A DNA stretch of 53,656 nucleotides from assembly GCF_003233845.1 (NCBI RefSeq), contig NZ_QKRB01000030.1, positions 1 through 53,656 on the forward strand, given 5' to 3'. The notes below the pieces were generated by a model. It saw only the letters and a program-made list of their open reading frames with translations. It was not told the origin of the DNA and searched no databases. Shown here piece after piece: positions 16,422-24,891 of this stretch. Source of the stretch: Paenibacillus sambharensis (GTDB lineage Bacteria; Bacillota; Bacilli; Paenibacillales; Paenibacillaceae). The stretch's first letter is position 1. Each line of letters opens with the position of its first letter. Both the position numbers and the translations under genes were made by a program.

Positions 16422-18383
16422 CTACCTCTCCCGCACCCAGACCGCCATCTCGCCTTCTCCGCGATTTGCCCATGCGTAATAAGGGATGAACGTTGCCGTG
16501 GCGGGCTCGAATAGCGAATTCACGTTTGAGGCGTACAGCTCGCCGTTCCAGTTTTCATCCGACAGCCGCGAGGCTTCCATTCGGATCACCTGAACGCCCC
16601 CGAGCACATTCTGCTCGAATACCGTCTCGGCCGCCTGGAAGGATCCGACGTATAGCCGGTGAAGGTGCTCTCCATTATCCGTTTCTTCCAGGCAATAGAT
16701 GAGCGGTCCGCGTTGAATCGCAACCTTGCCGCCCGTTTCGCGAAGCAGCGGATGGCCTTTTAAGCGCAAGACCTCCATCGGTATGCTCAGGTCGATTCTG
16801 TCACCGTCCATCCATGTACGGCGGATAAGAGCATAACCGTTGTCGATGTCCGCCATGTAGGGTACACCATTTATCAGGATATGCATAGAAGTGCACCATG
16901 ACGGAACCCTTAGAGCCAGCGTAAACATAGCGCCTTTCTCTGCATCTGTACGGATGCCTAACTGCACATTCCCTTGCCACGGCAGCTCAGAATGCTGCTT
17001 TAACGTAATGCGGTTGTCGCCAACCATGAGATCGGCCTCGCCGCCAATATATAGATGCGTATAGACTGTAGAATCATTGGTCATATAGATATATTGACCA
17101 AGCGACGCGAGAAGGCGTGCTACGTTCGGCGGGCAGCAGGCACAGCCGAACCAGCCTTGGCGGACGGTCTTGACATGGTCATACACATGATTGACACCGC
17201 ATGCCTTCGGCCATACCTCCAGCGGATTGACATAGAAGAAATGCTTTCCGTCCCTGGACATACTCCCTAGTACCGTGTTGTATAAGGCTCGCTCCATGAC
17301 ATCGGCGTACCTGCTGTCCGGTTCCAATTTCAGCATCCGTTGAGCGAAGAAGATTAACCCTATGGACGCGCATGTCTCTGCGTAGGCCGTATCACTCGGA
17401 AGATCATAATCAAGCGTAAATGATTCCTCCTGCGCCATCCCGCCAATCGCCCCGGTCACGTACATTTGCTTGGTGACGATATTGTTCCATAGGTTTCTGC
17501 ATGCCTTAAGCAAACTCGCATCACCCGACTCCAGTGCGATATCGGCCATCGCAGCGCACATGTAGACAAGGCGCACAGCATGCCCTTCAGCTGTTTGCTG
17601 CTCCCTGATAGGCGCATGTGCCTGGCTATATGATTTCTTCTTAATCATGAAGTCCGATTCCCAATGATGGGTATGGCCGCGTGCCTCATGCTCCCGATCA
17701 TAGAAGGAAGGCACACGGCCCCGTTCATCCAGAAAGTAACGGCTCAGCTGCAGGTAGCGCTCTTCATCCGTTGCCCGGTAGAGCCTCACGAGCGCCAGTT
17801 CGATCTCTTGATGCCCGTCATAACCGTGAATTTGTCCAGGTTCCGGACCGAACACCGTTCCAATATAATCCGCGAACTTGCAGGCGACGTCAAGAATCTT
17901 CGTATTGCCGGTCGCGTGCCAGTAGGCAACCGCACCCTCAATTAAATGACCTGCCGTGTACAACTCGTGGCATTCACATAGATTCGTCCACTCGTTGCCT
18001 GGCTCTTTTAACTGGTAATACGTGTTCAAATATCCATCTTCGCGCTGCGCTTTGGCGATCAGGTCGACCACAGCGTCCGCCATCCGCTGTAATTCGGCAT
18101 CCGGCTCGCTTTCCAACAAGTAGGCGACGGCTTCCAGCCATTTGGCCACGTCGCTATCCTGAAAGACCATGCCATAAAATGAACCCTCTTCTTCTCCTGC
18201 CGCGATTCGCAAATTCTGGATCGCATGGCTTGGCTCTACGTCAGGGATACGGTCGTTGAGCGCCTCCCACTGATAAGGGATGACGACATCTCGGATTAAC
18301 CGGATATAGTCTGACCAGAACGAATCCTGAATGCGGATATCGCGCAGCGCTCCGGTTGTTGTACTCATCGTTTTTGGTGTCAT
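16422..18383 (-). CDS. GH127 beta-L-arabinofuranosidase (HypBA1-like)
   Basis: 653 residues, cytoplasmic, close to the length of HypBA1 of Bifidobacterium longum. The typical family N-terminus IQDSFWSDYIRLIRD is present, with GSFYGMVFQDSDVAKWLEA, LCECHELYTAGHLIEGAVA and YAETCASIG. Glu336 and Cys338, with Cys416-Cys417 (ACCPPN), fall within two positions of the zinc ligands and cysteine nucleophile known for HypBA1. ATG at 18383 is chosen because GGAGGAG lies 8 bases before it and because this numbering fits the family. It sits 43 bases after the ABC permease as the last gene of the operon and would remove beta-L-arabinofuranose from imported oligosaccharides. Confidence 0.87.
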   Translation of the reverse strand: MTPKTMSTTTGALRDIRIQDSFWSDYIRLIRDVVIPYQWEALNDRIPDVEPSHAIQNLRIAAGEEEGSFYGMVFQDSDVAKWLEAVAYLLESEPDAELQRMADAVVDLIAKAQREDGYLNTYYQLKEPGNEWTNLCECHELYTAGHLIEGAVAYWHATGNTKILDVACKFADYIGTVFGPEPGQIHGYDGHQEIELALVRLYRATDEERYLQLSRYFLDERGRVPSFYDREHEARGHTHHWESDFMIKKKSYSQAHAPIREQQTAEGHAVRLVYMCAAMADIALESGDASLLKACRNLWNNIVTKQMYVTGAIGGMAQEESFTLDYDLPSDTAYAETCASIGLIFFAQRMLKLEPDSRYADVMERALYNTVLGSMSRDGKHFFYVNPLEVWPKACGVNHVYDHVKTVRQGWFGCACCPPNVARLLASLGQYIYMTNDSTVYTHLYIGGEADLMVGDNRITLKQHSELPWQGNVQLGIRTDAEKGAMFTLALRVPSWCTSMHILINGVPYMADIDNGYALIRRTWMDGDRIDLSIPMEVLRLKGHPLLRETGGKVAIQRGPLIYCLEETDNGEHLHRLYVGSFQAAETVFEQNVLGGVQVIRMEASRLSDENWNGELYASNVNSLFEPATATFIPYYAWANRGEGEMAVWVRER

Positions 18384-18426
18384 CGTTTGCTCTCCTCCTT
18401 CTTCATTGCCTTGCCTGCTTTCCACG

Positions 18427-19254
18427 CTACCCTTCCTTCAACCCCGATAGTGTAACGCCTCGTACGAAGATGTCCTGTGCGCTTAGAAATACGATAAGAA
18501 CCGGCAGAATGGTAATTACCGTGGCCGCCATCAAGGCCGGCCAGTCTGTTGAATACAGCCCCTGCATGTTGGCAAGCCCTAACGTAAGCGTCATTTTGCT
18601 CATCGAGTTGATAAAGACGAGCGGGTTGACGAAATCGTTCCAGGTCCCCAGCATGATGAAAATACCGAGTGTTGCCAGAGCTGGTTTGGATAACGGAACG
18701 AAAATACGCCAGTAAATTCCGAAAGGCGTGCAGCCATCGATCTTTGCCGCCTCCTCCAGCGCCTCCGGGATCGTTGAGAAAAATTGACGCAGCAAAAACG
18801 TACCGAACGCTGACACAAGACTGGGAAGAATGAGCGACCAATGAGAGTCCAGCAGCCCGTAATATTTCATCAACAGGAAGGTTGGGATCATCGTCACCTG
18901 CGCCGGTACCATCAAGGTGGCCAAATATAATCCAAACAGCCCTTCACGGAAGCGAAACCGCAGCCTCGCGAACACATATCCTGCCATCGAGCTTGTTATA
19001 AGCTGAAAAACGACGACGATAACGGTAATCTTAAGCGTATTAAAAAAGAATTGAATGATCGGGAATCGATCGGTCATATTCGTATAATTCGAAAATTTCA
19101 GCTCCTCACCAAAGAATCGCGGCGGGTACGTGAATACCTCATTGACGTTCTTCAGCGATGTGCAGACCGACCAAATGAACGGAAACAGCATGATAATGGA
19201 CCCGATCAGCAAGATGATATGTGCGGTCGGCTTTAACCAAATACGCGACTTCAT
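18427..19254 (-). CDS. Carbohydrate ABC transporter permease (MalG/AraQ type)
   Basis: 275 residues with six predicted TM segments. The start WLKPTAHIILLIGSIIMLFPF and TSLKNVNEVFTYPP are typical of MalG-type subunits. The EAA loop is AAKIDGCTPFGIYWRIFVPL, and the tail FVRGVTLSGLKEG is characteristic of this family. It follows the partner permease by 13 bases. No dedicated ATPase is in the operon, so the pair probably uses a shared MsmX-like ATPase, as is usual for Firmicutes CUT1 sugar transporters. Confidence 0.88.
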   Translation of the reverse strand: MKSRIWLKPTAHIILLIGSIIMLFPFIWSVCTSLKNVNEVFTYPPRFFGEELKFSNYTNMTDRFPIIQFFFNTLKITVIVVVFQLITSSMAGYVFARLRFRFREGLFGLYLATLMVPAQVTMIPTFLLMKYYGLLDSHWSLILPSLVSAFGTFLLRQFFSTIPEALEEAAKIDGCTPFGIYWRIFVPLSKPALATLGIFIMLGTWNDFVNPLVFINSMSKMTLTLGLANMQGLYSTDWPALMAATVITILPVLIVFLSAQDIFVRGVTLSGLKEG

Positions 19255-19267
19255 GACTGCCTCCCCC

Positions 19268-20155
19268 TTAATAGATACTCCATTTTTTCTGTCGCCAGAA
19301 TTGGATGAACGTTATCATCAGCACAATAAAGAACAGCACATATGCCATTGCACTTGCATAACCCATGCGGAAATACTGGAAAGCGTTCTGGAAGATGTAA
19401 TAGACAAGCACTGAAGTGGACCGGGCAGGGCCGCCTTGAGTCATTAAGTAAACAGTATCGAAGACTTGGAACGAATTAATGATGGACATGACCGTGACGA
19501 AGAATGTCGTTGGCGAAAGAAGCGGCAGCGTAATATGCCAAAATTTTGAATACCATTTGGCTCCTTCAATGTCGGCCGCCTCGTAGTAGCTCTCCGAAAT
19601 TGATTGTAGTCCTGCCAGGAAGATGAGCATATTGAAGCCCAAGCTCTTCCAGATGGTCGTTAAGATTACAGTCGGCATAGCCCACTGCGGGTCTGTCAGC
19701 CAAGCAGGACCGTCAATGCCGAACCATGAGAGTGCATAGTTAAGCAATCCGTATTCCGGATTATAAATCCACTGCCAAATGACCGATACCGCGACCATCG
19801 ACGAGATGACGGGAATGAAAAATGCAGCACGGTAAAAACGGATAAACCGAAGCTTCTGATTCAGGAAAACGGCAAGAAGCAGCGAGATTACGATGCCGAT
19901 TGGTACGCTGGCAATCGTGAAGTAGAACGTATTGCCCATGACCTGTATGAACACCGGATCATGGAACAGTTCCTTGTAATTATCGAATCCGTTGAAGGCG
20001 AAGGAATCGGTTAAATTCCAGCTCGAGAAGCTGATTACAAATGTGGCAAACACGGGCAGCAGCAAAAACATTAGGAAGCCGATTAAATTCGGCAACAGCA
20101 TTAGGAATGCCCAGAAACCGTCTTTATAGAGAAGTGGCTTTACAGATTTCATCAT
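19268..20155 (-). CDS. Carbohydrate ABC transporter permease (MalF/AraP type)
   Basis: 295 residues with six TM segments. The N-terminus FWAFLMLLPNLIGFLMF and the NYKELFHDPVFIQVMGNTFY region are typical of AraP/UgpA-type permeases. The EAA loop is AADIEGAKWYSKFWHITLPL. The gene lies 65 bases after the binding-protein gene and just before the second permease. Together they would import an oligosaccharide, likely an arabino- or xylo-oligomer judging from the linked GH127. Confidence 0.88.
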   Translation of the reverse strand: MMKSVKPLLYKDGFWAFLMLLPNLIGFLMFLLLPVFATFVISFSSWNLTDSFAFNGFDNYKELFHDPVFIQVMGNTFYFTIASVPIGIVISLLLAVFLNQKLRFIRFYRAAFFIPVISSMVAVSVIWQWIYNPEYGLLNYALSWFGIDGPAWLTDPQWAMPTVILTTIWKSLGFNMLIFLAGLQSISESYYEAADIEGAKWYSKFWHITLPLLSPTTFFVTVMSIINSFQVFDTVYLMTQGGPARSTSVLVYYIFQNAFQYFRMGYASAMAYVLFFIVLMITFIQFWRQKKWSIY

Positions 20156-20177
20156 CTCACCCCGGAGCAGACGTAGA

Positions 20178-20200
20178 GAGGGACGCGGAAAGCTTCCCTC
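20178..20200 (-). promoter_or_regulatory. Possible intercistronic stem between binding protein and permease
   Basis: GAGGGA and TCCCTC can pair in the 65-base gap after the binding-protein stop, without a T-run. Such stems often stabilise the upstream binding-protein message so that it is made in excess over the permeases. The stem is short, so this is tentative. Confidence 0.3.
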
Positions 20201-20220
20201 CCCAAACGCCGCTTGTTGTT

Positions 20221-21552
20221 TTATTGTGTGGCTAGGCTTTTATTAACGACGCTTTCGATGTTTTGCACGGTCTGATCGATTGATTGATTGCTCAGGAAGA
20301 ACTTATCCAGCTCTGCAGCTGTATCCTCCTGAATCTTCTGGCTGCTGAGTAAAGCATACGGGTACGGTTTGGAGGAAGTGAAGTAAGGAATCATTACCTT
20401 AAATCCGTCGGGGTGAACGCCCTCTGTCAGCCACTTCTGAATTCCCTCTTCGGTATACAGCGATTTGTGGTTCGGCAGCCACAATCCAGCCTTGACGTTC
20501 TGCAGCTGGTAGTCCTCAGACGAGAGATACTTGATCAGCTTCCAAGCTTCCTCCGGATGCTCCGTATTAGCCGATGCAACATGCATATGCGCCTGACCGT
20601 GTGTCACGGCCTCATCGAACTTCGGCAGGACGCCCACGCCCACCTTGAAATTCATTTGCGATAGCTCTTGAAGCGCCCAAGATCCATCTACGAGCATGGC
20701 AATCTTGCCGGTTTGAAGCATTTGCGCTGCGCTCATGCCACTGTTTGTCAGCAGCTTACCTTCAGGGCTTACCCCTTCCTTCTTACGAAGATCTGAGACG
20801 GCTTGAAGAACTTCTTTCACTTCCTGTGTATTGGCCGCGGAGGCCTTCAGGTCGCTGGTAAACCAGTTGCCGCCATTACTCATTATTTCTGCTATGAGGT
20901 TGTAATAGGTTTCCATCCCATAAACGCCATACTGCTCGACGTTATTGCCGTTCTTGATTGTCAGTTTTTTGGCCGTATCAACGAATTCATCCCATGTCCA
21001 AGCTTTGGATGGATCACTTGGCGGATAGGCAATCCCTGCTTTATCAAAGATATCCTTGTTGTAATAGAGCACCGGCGCTACGATACAGGATTCGATGCCG
21101 TAATATTTATTGTCCACCATGCTAAGCTGGACGGCCGAGTCGATCAAATCCTCGGATACGCCCTCTGTCGTAACGCGGTCCGTAAGATCGAGCAGGCTGT
21201 TCCGCTTGACGAAGTCACGGTAGTAATCGCTTTGCAAGAAAAACACATCCGGCGCTTCATCGCCGAGTACCATCGCTTGCATCTTAGCAACGTACTGCGT
21301 ACCACCGGGGATCGTCGTGTATTCCACTTTTATGTTCGGGTTTTCTTTCATGAACTGCTCAATTCCCCGCTTGACGCTCTGCGTCTCCAGCGGGCTGACT
21401 TCCCAACCCATGAACTTCAAGGTTACCTGTTCTTTATTTCCGTCATTACCGGAATTCCCATTGTTCGTGCCGCCAGTGTTGTTACCGCTGCAAGCCATCA
21501 GCGGTAATGCCAGCATCATGAGCGACACAAGTGTGACTAACCATTTTTTCAT
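20221..21552 (-). CDS. Sugar ABC transporter substrate-binding lipoprotein
   Basis: 443 residues of the SBP_bac_1 family. The signal peptide ends in the lipobox LMACS (Cys21), followed by a Gly/Asn-rich linker. The fold markers VTLKFMGWEVSPLE, NPNIKVEYTTIPGGTQY, APDVFFLQSDYYRD and WTWDEFVDTAKKLT are all present, as is the hinge region GKIAMLVDGSWALQEL. It is the first gene of the transporter block with its own cre-containing leader, and feeds the two downstream permeases. Confidence 0.88.
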   Translation of the reverse strand: MKKWLVTLVSLMMLALPLMACSGNNTGGTNNGNSGNDGNKEQVTLKFMGWEVSPLETQSVKRGIEQFMKENPNIKVEYTTIPGGTQYVAKMQAMVLGDEAPDVFFLQSDYYRDFVKRNSLLDLTDRVTTEGVSEDLIDSAVQLSMVDNKYYGIESCIVAPVLYYNKDIFDKAGIAYPPSDPSKAWTWDEFVDTAKKLTIKNGNNVEQYGVYGMETYYNLIAEIMSNGGNWFTSDLKASAANTQEVKEVLQAVSDLRKKEGVSPEGKLLTNSGMSAAQMLQTGKIAMLVDGSWALQELSQMNFKVGVGVLPKFDEAVTHGQAHMHVASANTEHPEEAWKLIKYLSSEDYQLQNVKAGLWLPNHKSLYTEEGIQKWLTEGVHPDGFKVMIPYFTSSKPYPYALLSSQKIQEDTAAELDKFFLSNQSIDQTVQNIESVVNKSLATQ

Positions 21553-21600
21553 ATTAAAGACCCTCCATGATCGGTATGGTGTCGGCTATGCCAGCGTCTT

Positions 21601-21614
21601 TTATAGCGCTTTCA
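21601..21614. promoter_or_regulatory. cre-like CcpA site upstream of the sugar-binding protein gene
   Basis: TGAAAGCGCTATAA (minus strand) differs from the cre consensus TGNAARCGNWWNCA at one position and has a palindromic AGCGCT core. It lies about 50 bases before the ATG and abuts a TATAAA that could serve as a -10 element. The location between the second binding-protein gene and the transporter genes suggests a separate, glucose-repressed promoter. Confidence 0.5.
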
Positions 21615-21679
21615 TAACCACACCTTTACTATACCGAAAGGCTGGCGGGCTAAAATTGCAGTATTCTTGGTTTTTTTGA

Positions 21680-23050
21680 CTATTTTTGCGAATATAGAAC
21701 GCTTACTTTCTTTGCGATTTCCTGTAAGGCATCACTGGCCTTCTTCTCACCTTGCCATACGGGAAGCAATCCTTCTGTAACTTCGGGAAATATTTCCAAC
21801 TGGTTCTGAAGATAGTATCCAACACTTGGCCTGCCATTTTCCAATAACTGTTTCATCATAGCATCTCTGAACCCTGGCGGATGCGCCGCTGGATTGGAGT
21901 TAACCCATGCGTCGACAAGAACCGGATCCGTGTACCACTCCTTGAGCACGGGCATCCATAAACCGTCGGAATACAAAGACAACGATTTACTCGGATCCGA
22001 GAGCCACTTATACAACAGCCATGCTTCCTCCGGATGTTCAGATGACCGGAAAATGACTGTCGCTCCGCTCAGTCCTACCGTCACGCTATTCTTTAACTTA
22101 GGCAGCACCCCAATATCAAAATCGACCCCTGCTTTACCCAAATCAAGATTAATCCACTGCCCGTCAACAACCATTGCTGCTAGTCCAGCCTGCAGTGACA
22201 TACTCATGGATGGTAGCGATTTCGACTCGTAGGGCGAGGGTGCCACATGATGGACATTGATTAGATCGGCCAAATGCTGAATGGCTTCCGCTGCTTCCGG
22301 CGACTGAAGTGCAAACTGCTTTCTATTACTGCTAACCCAATCACCACCATTGCTGAAGATAAAATTGTTCAGTGGGTCCGACCACGTCTCGAACATGATA
22401 CCGTATCGGACAATATGATTTTTATCAAAAGCGGGATCGTAAGCATTCCTGCCCTGACTATCTAGCGTAAGCTTCTTGGCCGCATCCACCAGTTGCCCCC
22501 AGCTCCATGCTTGTTCAGCTTTCGGTGAAGGAGGGTCTACATCTGCTTGCTTCAAAAGATCCTTCCTGTAAAAGAGCCCAAAGCATTCTGCCGCTGTGCT
22601 GACGCCCCATGCATAGTCTTCGGCTGATTTATACCAGATATAATCGAGAAAATCGTCTTTATTTAATTCATCATCTTTAGCCATAAAATCAAACAAATTC
22701 AAAAATTTGTTTTCTCGGCTGAATGCTTCTCCCAGCTCAGTCGTCATGTACGCCAAATCCGGCTCTTCGTTGGAAGCGGACATCGCCATCATTTTTGTAT
22801 TGTAGTCGGAGTTCGGAAAATGAATCGGCTCTATTGAAATCCATGGGTAGGCTCTTGAAAATTCCGCAAGCGTTTGCTCAATTACATTTTTCTCTTCAAT
22901 GGAACCCCAGTACGTAAATTTCAACGTTATATGATTAGGGTACTCTATTTGCGGGTCTCGGTGGGATGGGGGGATATTCGCTCTCCATATGAGAAATACC
23001 ATAGCAACCATAATCACCGCTATAAAGATGATTAATCCTTTTTTCCGCAA
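21680..23050 (-). CDS. Second extracellular solute-binding protein, membrane-tethered, linked to the YesM kinase
   Basis: 456 residues of the SBP_bac_1 fold (LKFTYWGSIEEKNVIEQTL, EPDLAYMTTELGEAF, WSWGQLVDAAKKLTLD, AAMVVDGQWINLDLG). Unlike its neighbour it has no lipobox cysteine: the N-terminal hydrophobic stretch GLIIFIAVIMVAMVFLI is followed by WRANIPP, suggesting an uncleaved anchor. It starts with TTG at 23050, inside the last 19 bases of yesM, with GGGGAGGG as ribosome site, so translation is coupled to the kinase. Coupling and the missing lipobox suggest that it presents sugar to YesM rather than only feeding the permeases. It could also be an ordinary transporter paralogue. Confidence 0.75.
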   Translation of the reverse strand: MRKKGLIIFIAVIMVAMVFLIWRANIPPSHRDPQIEYPNHITLKFTYWGSIEEKNVIEQTLAEFSRAYPWISIEPIHFPNSDYNTKMMAMSASNEEPDLAYMTTELGEAFSRENKFLNLFDFMAKDDELNKDDFLDYIWYKSAEDYAWGVSTAAECFGLFYRKDLLKQADVDPPSPKAEQAWSWGQLVDAAKKLTLDSQGRNAYDPAFDKNHIVRYGIMFETWSDPLNNFIFSNGGDWVSSNRKQFALQSPEAAEAIQHLADLINVHHVAPSPYESKSLPSMSMSLQAGLAAMVVDGQWINLDLGKAGVDFDIGVLPKLKNSVTVGLSGATVIFRSSEHPEEAWLLYKWLSDPSKSLSLYSDGLWMPVLKEWYTDPVLVDAWVNSNPAAHPPGFRDAMMKQLLENGRPSVGYYLQNQLEIFPEVTEGLLPVWQGEKKASDALQEIAKKVSVLYSQK

Positions 23051-24891
23051 GTCAGTCCCTCCCCTTGTTGGACGGGCGGAAGCGTCACCGTCACCGTTGT
23101 GCCTTGACCGGGTACAGACGTAATCTGAAGACCGTAGGGCTCGCCGTAGAGAATATGAATTCGACGGTTAACGTTAGAAATGCCCACGCGATTACTGCCT
23201 TCCCGTAGTGAGGCCAGCTTGGCCATATCCATTCCTTCCCCGTTATCCTCGATCAGATAGATCCGAGCCTCCCTCGAGCTTCGGCATGAAATACGAAGCT
23301 TCCCTTCCCGGTTCATCTTTTTGAAGCCATGGACGAACGCATTCTCAACAAGCGGCTGCAGGAAAAACTTCGGTACATCATCGCCTAGCATTTGTTGATC
23401 AATATCGTAAATAACTTCGAAGGCGCCCTCAAAGCGGTTGCTCATAATGGTCACATAACTCTCCAGGTACGTGAGATCATCTCGAAATCGTACTAGGTTC
23501 GACTCTTGCTTTACCATATATTTCAGCATATTGGACAAGCTCACGACGATATCACTAATCTCATATTCCTCTTTTTCGAGCGCCATTAAACTGACCATAT
23601 TGAGTGTGTTATACATAAAATGGGGATCCAACTGGAGGTTAAGTGCTTTTATTTGCGCTTCCTTCTCACGTATCTGGGTCTCGTAGTTTTCTTGAATCAA
23701 CTTTACGATATTCTCATTCATATCATTGAATTTCTTCATCAAAATACGAAACTCGTAGCTACCGCTCTGTTCAAACCGTGTTTCGAACCGCCCTTCCCCC
23801 GTATTGACGATCGCCCGAATCATGGTGCGGAACGGATTCGTTACCAGCATTGAGAGAAAATAGGAAAACGCGATAAATACAACGGTAATGATGGCAACAG
23901 AAATTAACATGTTTCGGACGTACTGCTTCGTGATCGGGGCCAACAGCTCGCTTGGAGGAATGACGGCTATACTCAGCCATCCCGTTATATTCGAACGAGC
24001 AAAAGCAAGTACTTGCTGCTCTCCGCCGATCCGTACTATTCGTACGCCGCTTTTGTCATTCATTAATTCCTGAAGAAACGGAAAGCCTGCCTTTGTTGTC
24101 AACAAAGAACGATCGGTATGAGCAATAATTTGACCGTTCGCATCGACGACCATGTAGGAAGAGCCTCTGACGGGAATACTGTCTTTAAACACATCTGTAA
24201 ATAAGGAATCCTTGAAATTCAGCAGCAGAGTCGGCTTGTCTAGAAGATCCGTATAAGCTCGGAATTTACCCTTATAGTAAGAGCCTCGAATTAAGGATAC
24301 AGCTGAAAACAAATACTTATAGTCATATTCCATACTCTTGAGATACGAAATTTGGTACATGTCTGCAAAGTTATATGTCGGCACCCACTGGATTTTTCCA
24401 TCCGCCTCCTTGGCCGTCCGATCCAACTCCGTATTCCTGAAACCCTTAATTGGTATGAAATTTTTCGCATGCTCGCTATTCGCCGAAGAGGACGTGCCGA
24501 AAATGAAATAGGAGGTCGCGACTTGCACGGAGTACAGATCTTGTGACTGCGCAAAATATTTGTCTAGTATCCCTTTTATCCGTATATCGGCCGCAAGCAC
24601 CTTCGTCTTATTGTTCTTGTCAAGCGTCGAGAACGTCTGGTAGAAATCATCATCTTCCATAAATCCGTAGATCATCTCGCGGATCCGTGAAAACTTCGCA
24701 TCGATAATTTCGTTATTTTTACGGACAATGGTGAAGACATCCTTTTGTGCCATATCAAGCACCGTACTGCGGTTTAGACGGAAGTCGCTGATGCCCAAGA
24801 TGATGATTGTGCCTGTGAGCAGCATGACATATGTCAGGAGCAGCTTCGTATGCAACCGTCCTTCTTTCAAGGTCCGAATCCATGACTTCAT
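23032..24891 (-). CDS. YesM-type sensor histidine kinase
   Basis: 619 residues. TM1 is at about 17-37, an extracytoplasmic sensing region (Cache-like) at about 40-320, and TM2 at about 326-350, followed by a HAMP segment. The His_kinase motif LNLQLDPHFMYNTLNMVS contains the phospho-acceptor His424. The HATPase domain has the N box PLVENAFVHG, G1 IEDNGEGMD and G2 VGISNVNRR. The ATGA start overlaps the stop of the response regulator. Such kinases sense sugars outside the cell and activate the neighbouring ABC operon. Confidence 0.9.
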   Translation of the reverse strand: MKSWIRTLKEGRLHTKLLLTYVMLLTGTIIILGISDFRLNRSTVLDMAQKDVFTIVRKNNEIIDAKFSRIREMIYGFMEDDDFYQTFSTLDKNNKTKVLAADIRIKGILDKYFAQSQDLYSVQVATSYFIFGTSSSANSEHAKNFIPIKGFRNTELDRTAKEADGKIQWVPTYNFADMYQISYLKSMEYDYKYLFSAVSLIRGSYYKGKFRAYTDLLDKPTLLLNFKDSLFTDVFKDSIPVRGSSYMVVDANGQIIAHTDRSLLTTKAGFPFLQELMNDKSGVRIVRIGGEQQVLAFARSNITGWLSIAVIPPSELLAPITKQYVRNMLISVAIITVVFIAFSYFLSMLVTNPFRTMIRAIVNTGEGRFETRFEQSGSYEFRILMKKFNDMNENIVKLIQENYETQIREKEAQIKALNLQLDPHFMYNTLNMVSLMALEKEEYEISDIVVSLSNMLKYMVKQESNLVRFRDDLTYLESYVTIMSNRFEGAFEVIYDIDQQMLGDDVPKFFLQPLVENAFVHGFKKMNREGKLRISCRSSREARIYLIEDNGEGMDMAKLASLREGSNRVGISNVNRRIHILYGEPYGLQITSVPGQGTTVTVTLPPVQQGEGLTCGKKD

